Notes: a model not told the origin generated them from the letters alone. A DNA stretch of 64,000 nt from Aporrectodea caliginosa (GCA_020284085.1 JACEVL010000338.1:725157-789156); one strand, 5' to 3'. Counted from the stretch's first letter, positions 35,077 to 46,555 are shown. Translations and numbers: made by a program.

Positions 35077-37072
35077 ATTAGCCTCTGCTTGGCTGTCATT
35101 CAATGCATGAAAGCGCAGAGATAAAATGGCATTATATTCAAGTCCAGACATTTATAATTCGTTCTGACAACAGTTACCATAAGTAGTACCCAATGATTAG
35201 ACTTGGAATGTCAGTCATACTTAAGTACATGGCTGATATCATAGTCGTAAAAAACGTGTTTTTTTTCGTTTTTTATTCGTCTCCAAAAAACGTCTTTTTT
35301 TCGTTTTTTTATTTCTCGTCACGTTTTTTCCGTTTTTTATATTTTGTATGTAACTTTATTTATTTATTTACTGTCTGTTACTATTTGTTTAATTAAATTT
35401 TTGTCTGATATCCCTTACGTTGTCTCAGTCCTTTTAAGTATTCATCAAATATACGTCACTATACTACTTATTGAAAAAAATAATAGGCTAATTGTTGTAG
35501 ATTAGGCCTACTGTTAGGCTACTTGGTGTTTACTAATAAAGTTATGTTATTTGCTGATTAAAATTAAATTGTGTAAACACGGCTTTTAATTTTAATTTTT
35601 AAATGCAGTAAAAGCTGTAGCAAAGTCAAAATATTTTTTTTTCCGTTTTTTTCTGTTTTTTTCTTTTATTTATTATTTTCAATAAAACGACGTTTTTCAC
35701 GTTTTTTATTTTGATTTTACCGTTTTTAACAACTATGGCTGATATCAATGCACAGCTTACAAGTGCAAAGCTATTGGAGATAAAATTAATCAAATGCATA
35801 GATGTGGCCATTTTAATATTACGATGACTAGCAATATACAGCGTTTTACGCAAAGTTTGTGCTAGCGAGACGTACTGTTCAGACTGTATGAAGCAGAATA
35901 TCACGATGAAACCACGCGGTTTAGGAGATGCTATAAAAATGTATAAGTCATTGAAGGCATTATTGAAGTTAAATAAAACAATTTAATTACCGTATGCGGC
36001 AGCCAACTGTGAACCAGATGCCCATACGTTGAGGAACTGTTAGCAAAGTTAGCAATAATTCCAACAATTCTAAGAGAGTCGTAGCTTTATCCGCAAACAA
36101 ACATAATTGACATTTTAGCTAAATAAACAGCGTTGTTATTGGCATCACAAACGGCAACAAAGTCTCTGTTCTGACTGTATCGATAACTTTTGCTGTTGGC
36201 AGAAATGTCCTCTGCGTCCTTGATGAAACGGTTGTGATTCTCAAAGGGATGTTTCTAAGCGGAAGTAATTATTTTCTGCCATGGTTGTAGTTTTCTCATA
36301 ACAAGATCTAATCGGTGGAACAGAGTTTTCGTCGGCGTCTTAATGCCCACATATCAGTGATTTAGAACAACCGCTTACATTACAATGCTTATGTCACCTT
36401 CTATTTCAGATTCCTCTGCAAAAAGGAAACTAGGTCTACTTTAGGTCTAACTGCCGGCATCGCTCATTCGCAATTTAGTCAAAAAGCTGCCGTTATCGAC
36501 TTCTCAAAATTAAAAGAGGGTATAACGAGGTCATTCGATTATTATATAGAAGGCTTTCCCTTTACCTGCCTGTCTATCACAGGGCCAGAATCCCACTGGA
36601 TGCGTATGATCGGAGGCGTAGATGTTAAAAGAAAAACCCGTGAAGAGGAAGTCGAACCTGCTGTGGAGTCAAACGCAAATTTAAGTTTGTTTTGGAACCG
36701 GCAACAGTCAGCTCAAGACGCCTTGGATGGTAGGATGGTCATGCAAACGTAGGTCTGATTTTGGAACCGGTTACACTCAGCTCAAAGGTCAGGGCCACCT
36801 CAGATTCTTTTGAAGCTCACAGTCATACGAAGATGCGGTTTAGGTCTGCACATTTTAGCAGCCGAGTTTGGAATCCCGAAATGACCAGGCAGAGTGGAAA
36901 TTTTCCTCTAGAACGGCGAACGCTCCTTCAAGACAATAGATTAGATTTTCATCTAATACTGAGTCACGCGACAATACCTTAGAAGTAAGTTTCATTCATC
37001 GGAATCATTATCAAAAAAAGAAAATTCAATATGAAAACAAAACCTGGTCATAGATGCAATGAAACTCTTGCA
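35077..37072. repeat. Duplicated 3' flank of Mab-21 module C
   Basis: Homologous to 29270-30656 and 56000-57520. It differs by carrying the 498-bp insertion at 35240-35737 and a local duplication of 'gattttggaaccggttacactcagctc'-type sequence near 36680-36790. No gene was recognised. Confidence 0.75.
35240..35737. mobile_element. hAT-type MITE with 8-bp target duplication
   Basis: The inverted ends CATAGTCGTAAAAAACG and CATAGTTGTTAAAAACG enclose a 498-bp T-rich unit of 'cgttttttt' words. It is flanked by perfect 8-bp repeats GCTGATAT (35232-35239, 35738-35745). The same flank in modules B and D has no insertion, giving empty sites. A longer relative with the same ends lies inverted at 41045-41860. 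No coding. Confidence 0.85.
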
Positions 37073-40000
37073 CTATTTACTTAGAATAGGAAATTTTCGC
37101 AGAAGATATCTGCGAATGATGTGTTCAAACAGAGAATTAGATTTGCGGGCAGCAATTTCAGTCATTACTTCTTTTAACGAAAGATTGCAGTCGATACAAC
37201 ATCTGACTTTCAAATATCTTGCAAGGAAATGTCTACCAAGAGAATAGCGGCAGCTGGTAGAGAGGCGATATTTACGAATACACCCTAGCACATCCCTTCT
37301 GAAGGTCATACTATGGGCATTCCAGTGTTCAAACGTTGAATCAGATGTTAAAATTAATCCGTTTTTTCTCAATACGTCATTCACAAGTGACAAATAATGA
37401 AGAAGTGTGTGAAATCCAATCAATGACTGTACGTCACAATCGAAAAAAGAGTCAAGTGGTGGCAGCAATAAGACATTCACCAAAAACAATTTTTTAAAAT
37501 CGCCTTGCAGATCAGGCTCGTGAAGAATTCGCTCACACAAATGCTGCACTTCATGGTATTGGCGACATTTGTAAAGATACAGCGCACGATAGCAGTCAAT
37601 TGTGTTGCACTGGATGCCAAAGTCTTTTCGGATCACATTGTAGAATGATGCCATATTTTCTAATGCATATTCCATTAGAACATGAATTACTGTTTCTTTA
37701 ACTACGAAAGGATTAACACTTTTAGACTGGTTTTCTGCAAATGCATCTGTGGTACAATACGAGATTTGCTTGTAAGCATTACCATGAGAACCTGACATCA
37801 TCGAAGGAATACATTTGGGTTTCAATAAAGACTTCAAATCTTCGTCCATAGGAAATGCTGAATCTGGTAATTCATGACGCAAATCTAAACGTTTGAATAT
37901 TCTTTCGGCAGATAATAAAGCTAAATAATGGGCTAACACCTCTTGCGAGAGACGCAGATCAAGATAAAGCCGCTTGCCGATGTAATGAAGATCATTATTT
38001 TCAGTAATCTTCTTATGAAGTACATACAATCCAACGATTCTGGCGATATCGTCAATAAACAACAAGCAGCCTGCATTCAGTATCTCCTTATCCTCTTGGT
38101 AAGTCTGATCAACAACTGCCAAACATAAGCGTATTGCTTGTTTGTATTCTGATGTGGCGAAATGCAGAGCAGCCAGGTAGGACATAGCCGCAGGAGCAAT
38201 ACCGTTGCAGTTAGAATCTTCGTATTCTAAAGCTCTTCTAGGAAAATCTTTTGACATGAGAGCCATTAGTTGAAATTCTGGACTGCTACTTGACCCAGTT
38301 AAAGTTTGCATGAGATCCTGAGCACGGAGGAATTGAAACCGACTACTTTGGGTTACGTACATTTTCGGAAAGTTGTGATACTTAGACCTTACAATTCTAG
38401 GTTGCGTTGATATTGCTTGGACAAATTCAACAAATAGACTTCCATCCCATGAAATCTCTCCACATCCTAAACCATATGCAATATGCAAAATATACAGTAG
38501 GGTGGCATAGTACTTAAAAGAGGAGACGTTTTGTATTGTTGGAAGATAAATTTCTTGTAAACCGTTTATATCGGGGCAAATATATCTTAACTGACATCCA
38601 ATTTGGAAGCTATTGCGCAATCCAGAACTGTCCCCGTTTCTCATCATACGACGGCAGCTACCATTAGATTCTCTAAACGTGGTAAGAAATAATAAAGCGA
38701 TTGAATATGATTCCCTGACTTCCCAAGACTCAAAGAGTGCAAGCATGAAGTCCAGAAAATGAGGCAATGCTTTCACTGTGCTGGTAAACTTGATATTTCT
38801 CTGAATGAATGACTCTATGTAATTTTTCATAAACCAATGACAGAGGGAACCAGAATGTAGGAATTCATTTAGTCGTTTCTCAGTCCTATCAAGGACTGTG
38901 TGTCTCCGTGGCTCATGAAATAAATTTGCTTCAGGAATAAAATAGTTTCGGCAGTGCCTCTTCTTTAGCCATTCCGTAAGGCTCTGTAACAACTCACAGC
39001 AGATCGTAATAACAGAAGAGGTATTCCACCATTCCGACGACATTTCTTCGCAAGCCCATAACATCAACGTCTTTAAATGGTACTTGCAGAGAACCTCATC
39101 TTCCTTTGGGCAATCCTTTTGTATCAATTCTCTTTTTGCAAAGAATCTCAGCAGATGATAAATAAGCTGCTGAATTACAGTCCAACTCTGAAGTAAAATT
39201 ACTTCTGCGAATGAAAATGAAAATCTCCACTGGTATTTATCGTCTCTGCAAGAACGATGCTGAACGTAGACGACATGACAGCCACTTTGCACAACCTCGG
39301 AGATTGTATTAATGGTCGGCCATCCGTTATTCCTAGGCCGCTGAAGCCAAGATTGTGCTTCTTTAGGCCATTGTGGGCACCACACGCTTCTAACGACATC
39401 AGTTCCGGTAATATGAGCAGAAGGCCTTTCTCTTTGGTGTTTAATGGCTGGACCAGTAACGATTCTCCTGCCACGCGTTTCGAACATAACATACGCATTT
39501 ACAATACTATCCATATTTAGCGACAGGTAGTCATTTGTAAGCTCTGCATGATTGAGTTCGTACGTTTTATATTTCCAATTATAGTTCATTTTCCCCAAAC
39601 CTCGTAATCGAACAAAACCTGGATACCTGTCGTCTGTTTCAATCTTCCAGCACTTTATCGAATCCTCTAAGCCACTCATATCTAGGCCACTCAAATCTAG
39701 GCCACTCATATCGTTCGGCAACACTGGAAAGTCGCCACTGAAGGCCAGTTCATCAGTTTTGGCGATTAAGAGATCAGCGTCGTCAATGCATGCATTGAGC
39801 GGTCGGATATAGAACTCCGCAAAGCTGCCACACAAAATCGAGTAATCGTTTGAATATTTTTTGTCTGCACTACTTTCGAATTTAAGTAAGTTATGCATGT
39901 GATCCGAGATAGCAGAAGTGGACTTTGGAAGAAATTGACATGTGCTAACAATGAATGCAGATGCCATTTCTTCGGTTGATTTATCCGCATAATCCGTTAT

Positions 40001-40135
40001 CCTAAATAGGAAAAACATCTCAATCATAAAACTCATCATCATTATGATTATCTTCAACTGCCGTAGGAAGAGGAACACAATTCTAGCTATCACAATTATC
40101 AGGGCTTGTTGCCAACCATCATTTTTATCACTCAC
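37073..40135 (-). CDS. Mab-21/cGAS-like nucleotidyltransferase with TPR-like C-terminal half, copy C (intact)
   Basis: The 1020-codon uninterrupted frame has a Mab-21 domain at about residues 95-405. It shows the nucleotidyltransferase motif G103-S104, acidic D119-x-D121, a third acid D246 (GTDVV), then CPQWPKEA at 253-260, SFSFAEVILLQSW near 306 and YHLKTLMLW near 352. The remaining ~600 residues look helical, with TPR-like hairpins near 648-680 (YLAALHFATSEYKQAIRLCL) and 843-872 (CYRALYLYKCRQYHEVQHLC). No zinc-ribbon insertion like that of vertebrate cGAS was seen. The family makes nucleotide second messengers on ligand sensing (cGAS, cGLRs) or is non-catalytic (MAB21L). Retention of all three acids favours an enzyme, by inference. 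The start is uncertain: residues 1-45 are hydrophobic, and the family's usual MTEYADKS start reads ITDYADKS here (codon 46). A 15-bp in-frame repeat adds an extra SGLDM unit near residue 150. Confidence 0.85.
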   Translation of the reverse strand: MSDKNDGWQQALIIVIARIVFLFLRQLKIIIMMMSFMIEMFFLFRITDYADKSTEEMASAFIVSTCQFLPKSTSAISDHMHNLLKFESSADKKYSNDYSILCGSFAEFYIRPLNACIDDADLLIAKTDELAFSGDFPVLPNDMSGLDLSGLDMSGLEDSIKCWKIETDDRYPGFVRLRGLGKMNYNWKYKTYELNHAELTNDYLSLNMDSIVNAYVMFETRGRRIVTGPAIKHQRERPSAHITGTDVVRSVWCPQWPKEAQSWLQRPRNNGWPTINTISEVVQSGCHVVYVQHRSCRDDKYQWRFSFSFAEVILLQSWTVIQQLIYHLLRFFAKRELIQKDCPKEDEVLCKYHLKTLMLWACEEMSSEWWNTSSVITICCELLQSLTEWLKKRHCRNYFIPEANLFHEPRRHTVLDRTEKRLNEFLHSGSLCHWFMKNYIESFIQRNIKFTSTVKALPHFLDFMLALFESWEVRESYSIALLFLTTFRESNGSCRRMMRNGDSSGLRNSFQIGCQLRYICPDINGLQEIYLPTIQNVSSFKYYATLLYILHIAYGLGCGEISWDGSLFVEFVQAISTQPRIVRSKYHNFPKMYVTQSSRFQFLRAQDLMQTLTGSSSSPEFQLMALMSKDFPRRALEYEDSNCNGIAPAAMSYLAALHFATSEYKQAIRLCLAVVDQTYQEDKEILNAGCLLFIDDIARIVGLYVLHKKITENNDLHYIGKRLYLDLRLSQEVLAHYLALLSAERIFKRLDLRHELPDSAFPMDEDLKSLLKPKCIPSMMSGSHGNAYKQISYCTTDAFAENQSKSVNPFVVKETVIHVLMEYALENMASFYNVIRKDFGIQCNTIDCYRALYLYKCRQYHEVQHLCERILHEPDLQGDFKKLFLVNVLLLPPLDSFFDCDVQSLIGFHTLLHYLSLVNDVLRKNGLILTSDSTFEHWNAHSMTFRRDVLGCIRKYRLSTSCRYSLGRHFLARYLKVRCCIDCNLSLKEVMTEIAARKSNSLFEHIIRRYLLRKFPILSK

Positions 40136-40374
40136 AATTCAACCAATAAATAATGCTTATTATACGGTCCACTTTTACTGACCATCTGTCTGAGCGCGAT
40201 CTAAAGCGTCACATTTATCACTTTTGATAAATAACCTTTAATATAATATACAATAACTAAGCTTAACTCAAGAAACTCAAACTCATTTTTACCCGATAAT
40301 TCATCTATCTTGGCTGTTTGTTTTTGCTTTGGAGTTTATCATTCAACTCTGATTTCATTTAGATAGTTATAATT

Positions 40375-41036
40375 CAGGGTTCTCCAACATACGGTCCGCG
40401 GACCACAATCCGGCCCGTCGCGGCTTTCAAGAAAATTTTTAATTAATTAATTTTCGATGGCTAAACTATTGAATTGCATAATAGGGCGGTCTTCAGAATT
40501 TCCCAAATTTCTTTGCTTCTCTCGAAACGAAGTTTTACTGTTCTGTAGTGCATTAGATGATCTTGATTTCAGCGTCAAATTATGATTGCGGCGTCTACAA
40601 CTGCTTTTAAGTAAAAAAGAAAAATTGACTCCGAATTTAGAGTTTTCAAAAATACGTGAACACAGGAATGTTTGTCATTGAGCATTCTGATGGTGTATTG
40701 TATCTGATTTGTCGAGAAAAGATTAGAGTCAGCAAGGAATATAATATTAAGCGACATTATTCCACAAAACATAGCGCAAAGTTGAACTGCCTGTTTGTCC
40801 AAGTTCGAATTGACAGAGCAAATTAAATGGACAACAAATGTTTTTCAAAGTTGCAAGCAGTAAACTTAATTCGGAATCAACAACCAAGGTCTACTTTTGA
40901 ACAGCTGAAGCCATAGCAAAGAGTAAAATTGTTTTCTGATGGGAAAGGCGAGTTGATGATCACTTAGATTCCAACATTCAAGATATTTGAAGTTTGCCTG
41001 ACCTCTGTCCAATGAAGGAAACCACCATTGGGGAGG
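40375..41036 (+). mobile_element. hAT transposon remnant upstream of copy C, with zinc-finger part
   Basis: It starts CAGGGTTCTCCAA and shares about 180 bp with the remnants at the other modules. Here it continues into a different part of the transposase: KKKRKIDSEFRVFKN, then after frame changes SKEYNIKRHYSTKHSAK, the end of the BED-like zinc finger of ZBED/GTF2IRD2-type hAT transposases. Further decayed words follow to about 41030. It shows that the shared remnant is an internal-deletion derivative of a longer hAT element. Confidence 0.65.
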
Positions 41037-41044
41037 ATATTTTC

Positions 41045-41860
41045 CATAGTTGTTAAAAACGATCAAATCAAAATAAAAAACGGAAAAACGTCGTTTTATT
41101 GAGAGAAAAAAAACGGAAAAAAAACGAGAAAAAACGGTCAAGAAAATAATTTGTCTTTTCTACATCTTTTACTGCATTATAAAATTAAAAACTTTGTTTA
41201 CACAATTTAATTTTAATCAGCAAATAACATAACTATATTAGTAAACACCAAGTAACAGTAATCTACAACAATTTATTTTCTTTCTCATAAGTTTGGTTTA
41301 AAAAGAATTTGAGAAATTAAAAATATTGACATCTTTTCAAATTTAAATTGTATACATGTATAAGTCCACATAAATACATGCTGACATAAGCAATTAAAAA
41401 CTAAACTTTGCAAGTATAGAGTGTAGGCCCCACTTAATTAAATTTGTAGGTCTACGTACAATTCTGACTTATAAAAGAACTTGATATGGAGTAGCCTAAT
41501 ATCCGTCAGTTTATCAGCCAATCAGAGATTACTGAGTACAAAGACAACATTTCGCATTTTGAATAACTTAGAAATTCAAATAACTTTTATACATTTTATT
41601 TCCCGTACAATGTTGTTTATTTCAACAGTTGATGAAACTAAATAGTTACGTAAATTAGATGACTCCTTGAAGGGACGGAGATCACGTTTATAGGTATATC
41701 AGACAAAATTTAAATTTAAAAAATAGTAACAAACAGTTAATAAATAAATAAAGTTACACAAAAACAAAAAAACGAAAAAAACGAGACGAGAAATAAAAAA
41801 AATTAAAAAACACGTTTTTTGGAACAAAATGAAAAACGAAAAAATGGTTTTTAAACTATG
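41045..41860. mobile_element. Longer relative of the CATAGT MITE
   Basis: It begins CATAGTTGTTAAAAACG and ends with the inverse of CATAGTTTAAAAACC. Both subterminal zones are packed with 'aaaacgg/aaaaacg' words as at 35240-35737, in inverted orientation. The interior is about 300 bp longer. No matching target duplication was found, so one border may be rearranged. It lies against the hAT remnant. Confidence 0.55.
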
Positions 41861-42059
41861 GTCCAAACTTATAAAGTGCCACTCGAAAGCCGAACGCAGG
41901 GCACCAGCTTATCCACGAGTGCTGGAAATGAAAGATGTGATGGAGAAAGTTTTTTTTACGCAGACAAGTAAGATAATAATACAGGATAAATAGATTGATC
42001 CTATCCTGTATCAGCGAATTTTATTATTTTCTTATCTGGTTGAGTAAATAGAAGTAGGA

Positions 42060-42190
42060 TTTGGAGTACAAAATCTTTGCATTAATGGCAGTTGCATTGA
42101 TGAAAATTATTCTTTGGGTAAATAGAAGTTGGATTGATGAAAATAATTCTTTGCGTCAATAGAAGTTGGATTGATGAAAATAAACTGCAC
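42060..42190 (+). repeat. GAAGTTGGATTGATGAAA minisatellite, four units
   Basis: About four units of roughly 37 bp, with core 'aatagaagttggattgatgaaaat'. They match the ten-unit array in the MITE at 62168-62667. Between 41860 and 42060 there is a LINE-tail scrap and a small 'acaggata...tatcctgt' hairpin (about 41980-42015). From 42200 to 42970 I see nothing else. Confidence 0.65.
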
Positions 42191-42976
42191 ACTAAACTTC
42201 TTTTACAATTCAACAAATTATATGTGATGCTTCATGTCTATTGTTCTGGAGGCGAATCTTCCGGGGGCGAATCTTCTCGGGAGCGAATTGTCCGAAACCC
42301 GACTTTTACACTGTTGAATGATCTTCAGATGCAGTAACTCGAGAGGCCTCTGAAGGAGCCGATGCCATTGCCGCTTCGGTACCGCATAAATAAGCCTACA
42401 AATGTGACTAACTACTGTTAGTGAAACAACAGCCGCATTTTAGATGATTCCAAGATGAATGCAGTTTGAATGTTTATCGGCAAATGTAGAAAATACCACC
42501 TCCATCACTAACCTCTGTGGTATACATGTGGTATATATTTTGGTGTCCATGTCTCTTCTAACGTCCTCTTACTGTCCTATTTAATTTGTCCGTGCTGTGC
42601 AATGTTTAAACTGCGCCTTAGCTAAGCAACTGACTCAGCATACGATTCTGATATTATATCTCCTTGAGCTTTGATTGGTCACATTTCAATTACTGGAACA
42701 TCAACGTCAGACGCACTATTAGTAACCCAGATAAGTAACTACTTGTCACGGTAGAAGCCACTAAGCTGATATAGTAGCCTAAGCTATTGTGTTTACTGGC
42801 CCACCATTAAACTATGACGAATAACGCCCGATGAACAAAAACAATCAGTTACTGTTTGACTACATGTAGAATTGTAGATGTCGTTTATGAGAACCAGCCG
42901 AAACTTTTCCAACGGAGAGGCAAAACCATATTGCACAAAAATCACTTTTTAAGGAGTCATACATGCATAGGCCTAC

Positions 42977-43210
42977 ATACACACATACATACATACATAC
43001 ATACATACATACATGCATACATACATACATACATACATACATACATACATACATACATACATACATACATACATACATACATACATACATACATACATAC
43101 ATACATACATACATACATACATACATACATACATACATACATACATACATACATACATACATACATACATACATACATACATACATACATACATACATAC
43201 ATACATACAT
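42977..43210. repeat. (ATAC)n microsatellite
   Basis: About 58 units with a single 'gcat' interruption. It is open in several frames on both strands, giving spurious tetrapeptide-repeat ORFs. A shorter (ATAC)n tract is at about 48105-48190. Confidence 0.98.
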
Positions 43211-43489
43211 TAGGGTGTGTCTTATTTTTCAACCTTATATTTCTCAAAGTCTCACCCCTAAACTTGTTCCTTTGGTCAAATTAATAGCTTGTACAAAATT
43301 TTAGTCAATAATTTGGTTAACATTTAGGGATAGCTCAACAGAGTTGAATTTCTTGGGGTAGGCCAATGCATGTTTTCGGTCTGTAACACAAACTACGCAA
43401 TACAAATAGGAGTTAAATAATAAAATTTCTTCTTGCTTCTACCTATTTATTTCTTTGTATTTTACTTACCTATTTTTATTTTGTTCAAC

Positions 43490-43527
43490 ATTAATAATAA
43501 TAATAATAATACATTATTATTAGACCC

Positions 43528-43561
<34 letters not shown>

Positions 43562-43580
43562 ATAATTATTATTTTTTTTT
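43490..43580. repeat. (AAT)n / (ATT)n microsatellite pair
   Basis: An AAT run, then an ATT run of about 13 units and a T run. The complementary runs could pair. No coding. Confidence 0.85.
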
Positions 43581-43643
43581 GCCCGAGGTATATATGATCC
43601 CTCAGTCTTTAGAAACTATATGAAGAGCGTTTTCGTTCTGGAG

Positions 43644-45030
43644 TTAGCGGTCATCCTCACCGGTCAATTGCATAAAGGTGCTTCGAAATGCAACAGCATT
43701 AAACCGCTGCGTGCAAATAGAAAGACGCTGAAACAAGCGTGCTGTCTCCTGCGGTTCCCCCGAAACAATGGTCAAACGCCGACCTAGTTCTGATAGGAAC
43801 TCCCTGCCCTGGGCATTGATGGGACCCATGGTTTCCAAAGCTACTGGAATGAAGTCATAGGTGCTGGGAATTTCTGAGTACTTGGTGATCTTCCTGTCGG
43901 CAGCCATTTCTGCAGCTGCTCCCGGCGTTATAGAAGTCAGATGTATATATGAGGTTGCACACGTGTGTATACTGGTGGCATCCCAAGTCATATATTTTCC
44001 TCTTGACCACGGGATCAACGTTGCTCCATCTGGTCTTTTGCCATCACTTCGGAGCAGACCTGTTGGTTCTTTGGTGCTCGGAACTTCAGCTCGCTGGAGA
44101 GCCCTCCAGATGATGTCATTCATTGTGAAGTGCCGGATGGTTCTCCCTCCAGACAGTCTGCAGACCAGTCCATGATGTCTTCCGTTGTCCGTTGTCACAC
44201 CGCATTGGCACTGGTGTGGTTCGCAGAGGTCAAGGCCCAATCGTAGGCCTATCGCCACCCGGACAGCTTCATCGGTGAGACACAGTCCACAGGAAGCGAT
44301 CGGAAACGCAGCCATCCAGTCTCCTGCATGGGCGGAAGTTACTGCCCCCAATCTAGCCATGTTGAGCGGATCCGTCGCCAAGGCCCACACTTCTGATATT
44401 TCCTTCTCAATCAATGGTCTGTCCCAAACCTTTTGAGCCGTGATGGTCTCTAACGCACCGCTCTGGAGCGTGGTACCACGCGCAGACAGAATTTCATCTT
44501 TGAAGGCGTCTTGCCAGTCCTCCGATTGAAGAATAGCGGATCCGAGATTTCTGGCTGATGCAGCTGATGCAAGATATGCGGAAGAAGCCAGCATCTGAAG
44601 CCTTCTGATTCCCAATCCTCCTTCTCTAATCGGTAATGTCGCCTGTGTCCATTGGATGTCGCTAAGTCTGATGTTAACGATTGCCTCCAATCCAGATCTC
44701 ATCTGTGCGTCCATTATTCTCAACAGGGGGTGTTCCCAGCACTGTGTCGTTCTCAGCAGGAAGGTTAACCTTGCCGCCCCGAAGCACGATCTTATGAGCA
44801 TCAGGGCTCCCTGTGTTGGCAGTCTCCTCATGTCTACCATTGCCTGCTCCAATTTCTCTGAATGGTCCTGCAATGCCTTATCCAGCGCTGTTCCTTTGCA
44901 GAGAGGCGCACCCAGCAAACTTATTGAGTCCTTGGTAACTCGTTTGAAGTCCTCAAATGTCTTCTCTTCAAATTCCTCTCCAGCCAAAATTTCGCACTTC
45001 TCTCTATTCAGGTGTAAGCCCAGGGTCGAC
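43644..45030 (-). mobile_element. Non-LTR retrotransposon C-terminal part with nuclease-like domain
   Basis: The 447-codon frame, extending upstream in frame as STLGLHLNREKCEIL to 45030, is the post-RT part of a retroelement polyprotein. Residues 50-130 (RRLPTQGALMLIRSC, CWEHPLL, RSGLEAIVNI, REGGLGIRR) are the usual linker. A C-x-C...HH...C zinc-like cluster lies at 260-276. DGKRPDGATLIPW at 316-327, then WDAT at 335-338 and conserved K/KY near 366-370, resemble a PD-(D/E)xK endonuclease. Then PVALETMG. The RT core is missing: the frame runs into the trinucleotide tract at 45031. The family is recalled from invertebrate genomes; clade assignment is uncertain. The frame itself has no stops, so it is young or conserved. 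Confidence 0.75.
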
Positions 45031-45107
<77 letters not shown>

Positions 45108-45170
45108 TTAATATTAATATGAATATTAATAATAAAAATAACAATAATAATTATTATAATTCTAAGACAG
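45031..45170. repeat. (ATT)n-(AAT)n palindromic microsatellite
   Basis: About 14 ATT units switch directly to about 10 AAT units and then ATATTA words, forming a long potential hairpin. The retroelement at 43644-45030 is truncated exactly at its edge. Confidence 0.9.
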
Positions 45171-45934
45171 TCGATAAATCGAAGCAACAATCCGGGAAAC
45201 AGTTTATTAGTGTTATACTTACCTCCAATCCTCCATACTTACTTACAAGGAGCTGATGGTGGACTCAGAACACCTGCAAGCTGTGAACAGAGGGCACGAG
45301 TTAACGTTATGATACCCGCTTATAGCTGCTGCAGTCCTTGATCGAACCAAAATAAGCGACAGAATGGCTACATCTGTATTAGCAACAGTTGTTCAATATC
45401 TTGGTCATGATGTCCAGGAGTTAGATATCAACGATTTGTCAATTCACAGAGCTACTAACAGGGCACAGCTGCCTAACAAGCTCAAATTGCTTCACATTGC
45501 TTCACAGCTTAAAGAACAGTTTCAAGTAAATGTCTCTCTCTCTCTCGAGGTCTACTGGGATGGTAAACTCCTGCAACACCTCACTGGGAAAGAACATGTT
45601 GATCGATTGCCAGTAATTGTTGCGGGAGCTGGAGGGAACCGGTTGCCCGGTGTTCCAAAATTGACTTCCAGTACTGGTGAAGCTCAGGGACCCGTTGCAG
45701 CCTGTTTTATAGAAAATTGGGGCCTTTTCGACCGCATTGCTTCCATATGTTTTGATACCACTTCCATTAACACAGGATTTAGAACTGACTCTTGTGTTCC
45801 GCTGGAACAGAAACTCGGGAAGAAGCTTTTGAACTTAGGCTGGCAAGTCGGCAGCATATAATGGAGTTAATTCCAGCTGCAGCCTTTCTCGATAGCTTTG
45901 CAATTACCTCAGGGCAAGACATTGCCATCTTTAA

Positions 45935-46555
45935 CCCTTTGGAGGTGAGGTGGGGTATGACACACCCCAAGGCTATTCTACGCTGCTTTTTCTACGGAAA
46001 ACGTAGAACCAGCTTGGATTATTTTTGTCTACCTTAGTGAATGTGAAATACGGACACTTTAGGACACTTTCAGGTACTTTTGGACGCCATTTTTTTTATT
46101 TCTTGCATATTAAAGTGAAATTTTAATTTTTCGTATACATATTGATTTTAAGGAATTTAAAAAGTAACGGCACAGTGCCGAAAAAATGTGCGATTATAAG
46201 ATATTACTGCATATAGTGTTGCATCGATGCAAAATTGATCCATTATTATGGGTATTATGTCACGACATTGTCACGTGTTCCCAAAATGTTACATGTTTTG
46301 AGGGCCACGAAGATGCCATTGCAAAGGGCCGCTTGATTTTGAGCGCCACCACGCTGGCCATATCAATTACGACTGAAAACTGTTATTTGTTCCTGAAAAT
46401 CACCAGTTTAGCCGACAATTGGTTACATAACTGTAGTTTAGCTCACAATTTATATTATAGTTGATATTGCGACTTGCAAGTAATATTATGTATTGGGGTA
46501 TGTCAGACCCCACCTCACCTGAAACGTTACAATGCTTCATCTCACCTCCAAAGGG
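45935..46555. mobile_element. piggyBac-type MITE with TTAA target duplication
   Basis: The 621-bp element is flanked by TTAA on both sides (45931-45934, 46556-46559). It has 15-bp perfect inverted ends CCCTTTGGAGGTGAG, matching the CCCTT start of piggyBac termini. Subterminal 'aggtgaggtggggt' with 'accccaa' is present in inverted form at both sides (45943-45972 and 46490-46520). The interior ORF 46186-46464 has no transposase similarity, so it is non-autonomous. It lies inside the TX-family gene. Confidence 0.9.

Noticed and set aside
37943..38128. Plus-strand ORFs within the Mab-21 copies (for example 8253-9293, 39257-39520, 59532-59913)
   Set aside because: They recur at equivalent places in each duplicate but are antisense shadows of the conserved minus-strand coding.
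42977..43210. CRISPR array or satellite with spacers
   Set aside because: The repeats are contiguous 4-bp units without spacers, and the window is eukaryotic.
42856..43304. Tetrapeptide-repeat ORFs on both strands
   Set aside because: They are produced by (ATAC)n, which is open in several frames; there is no gene.
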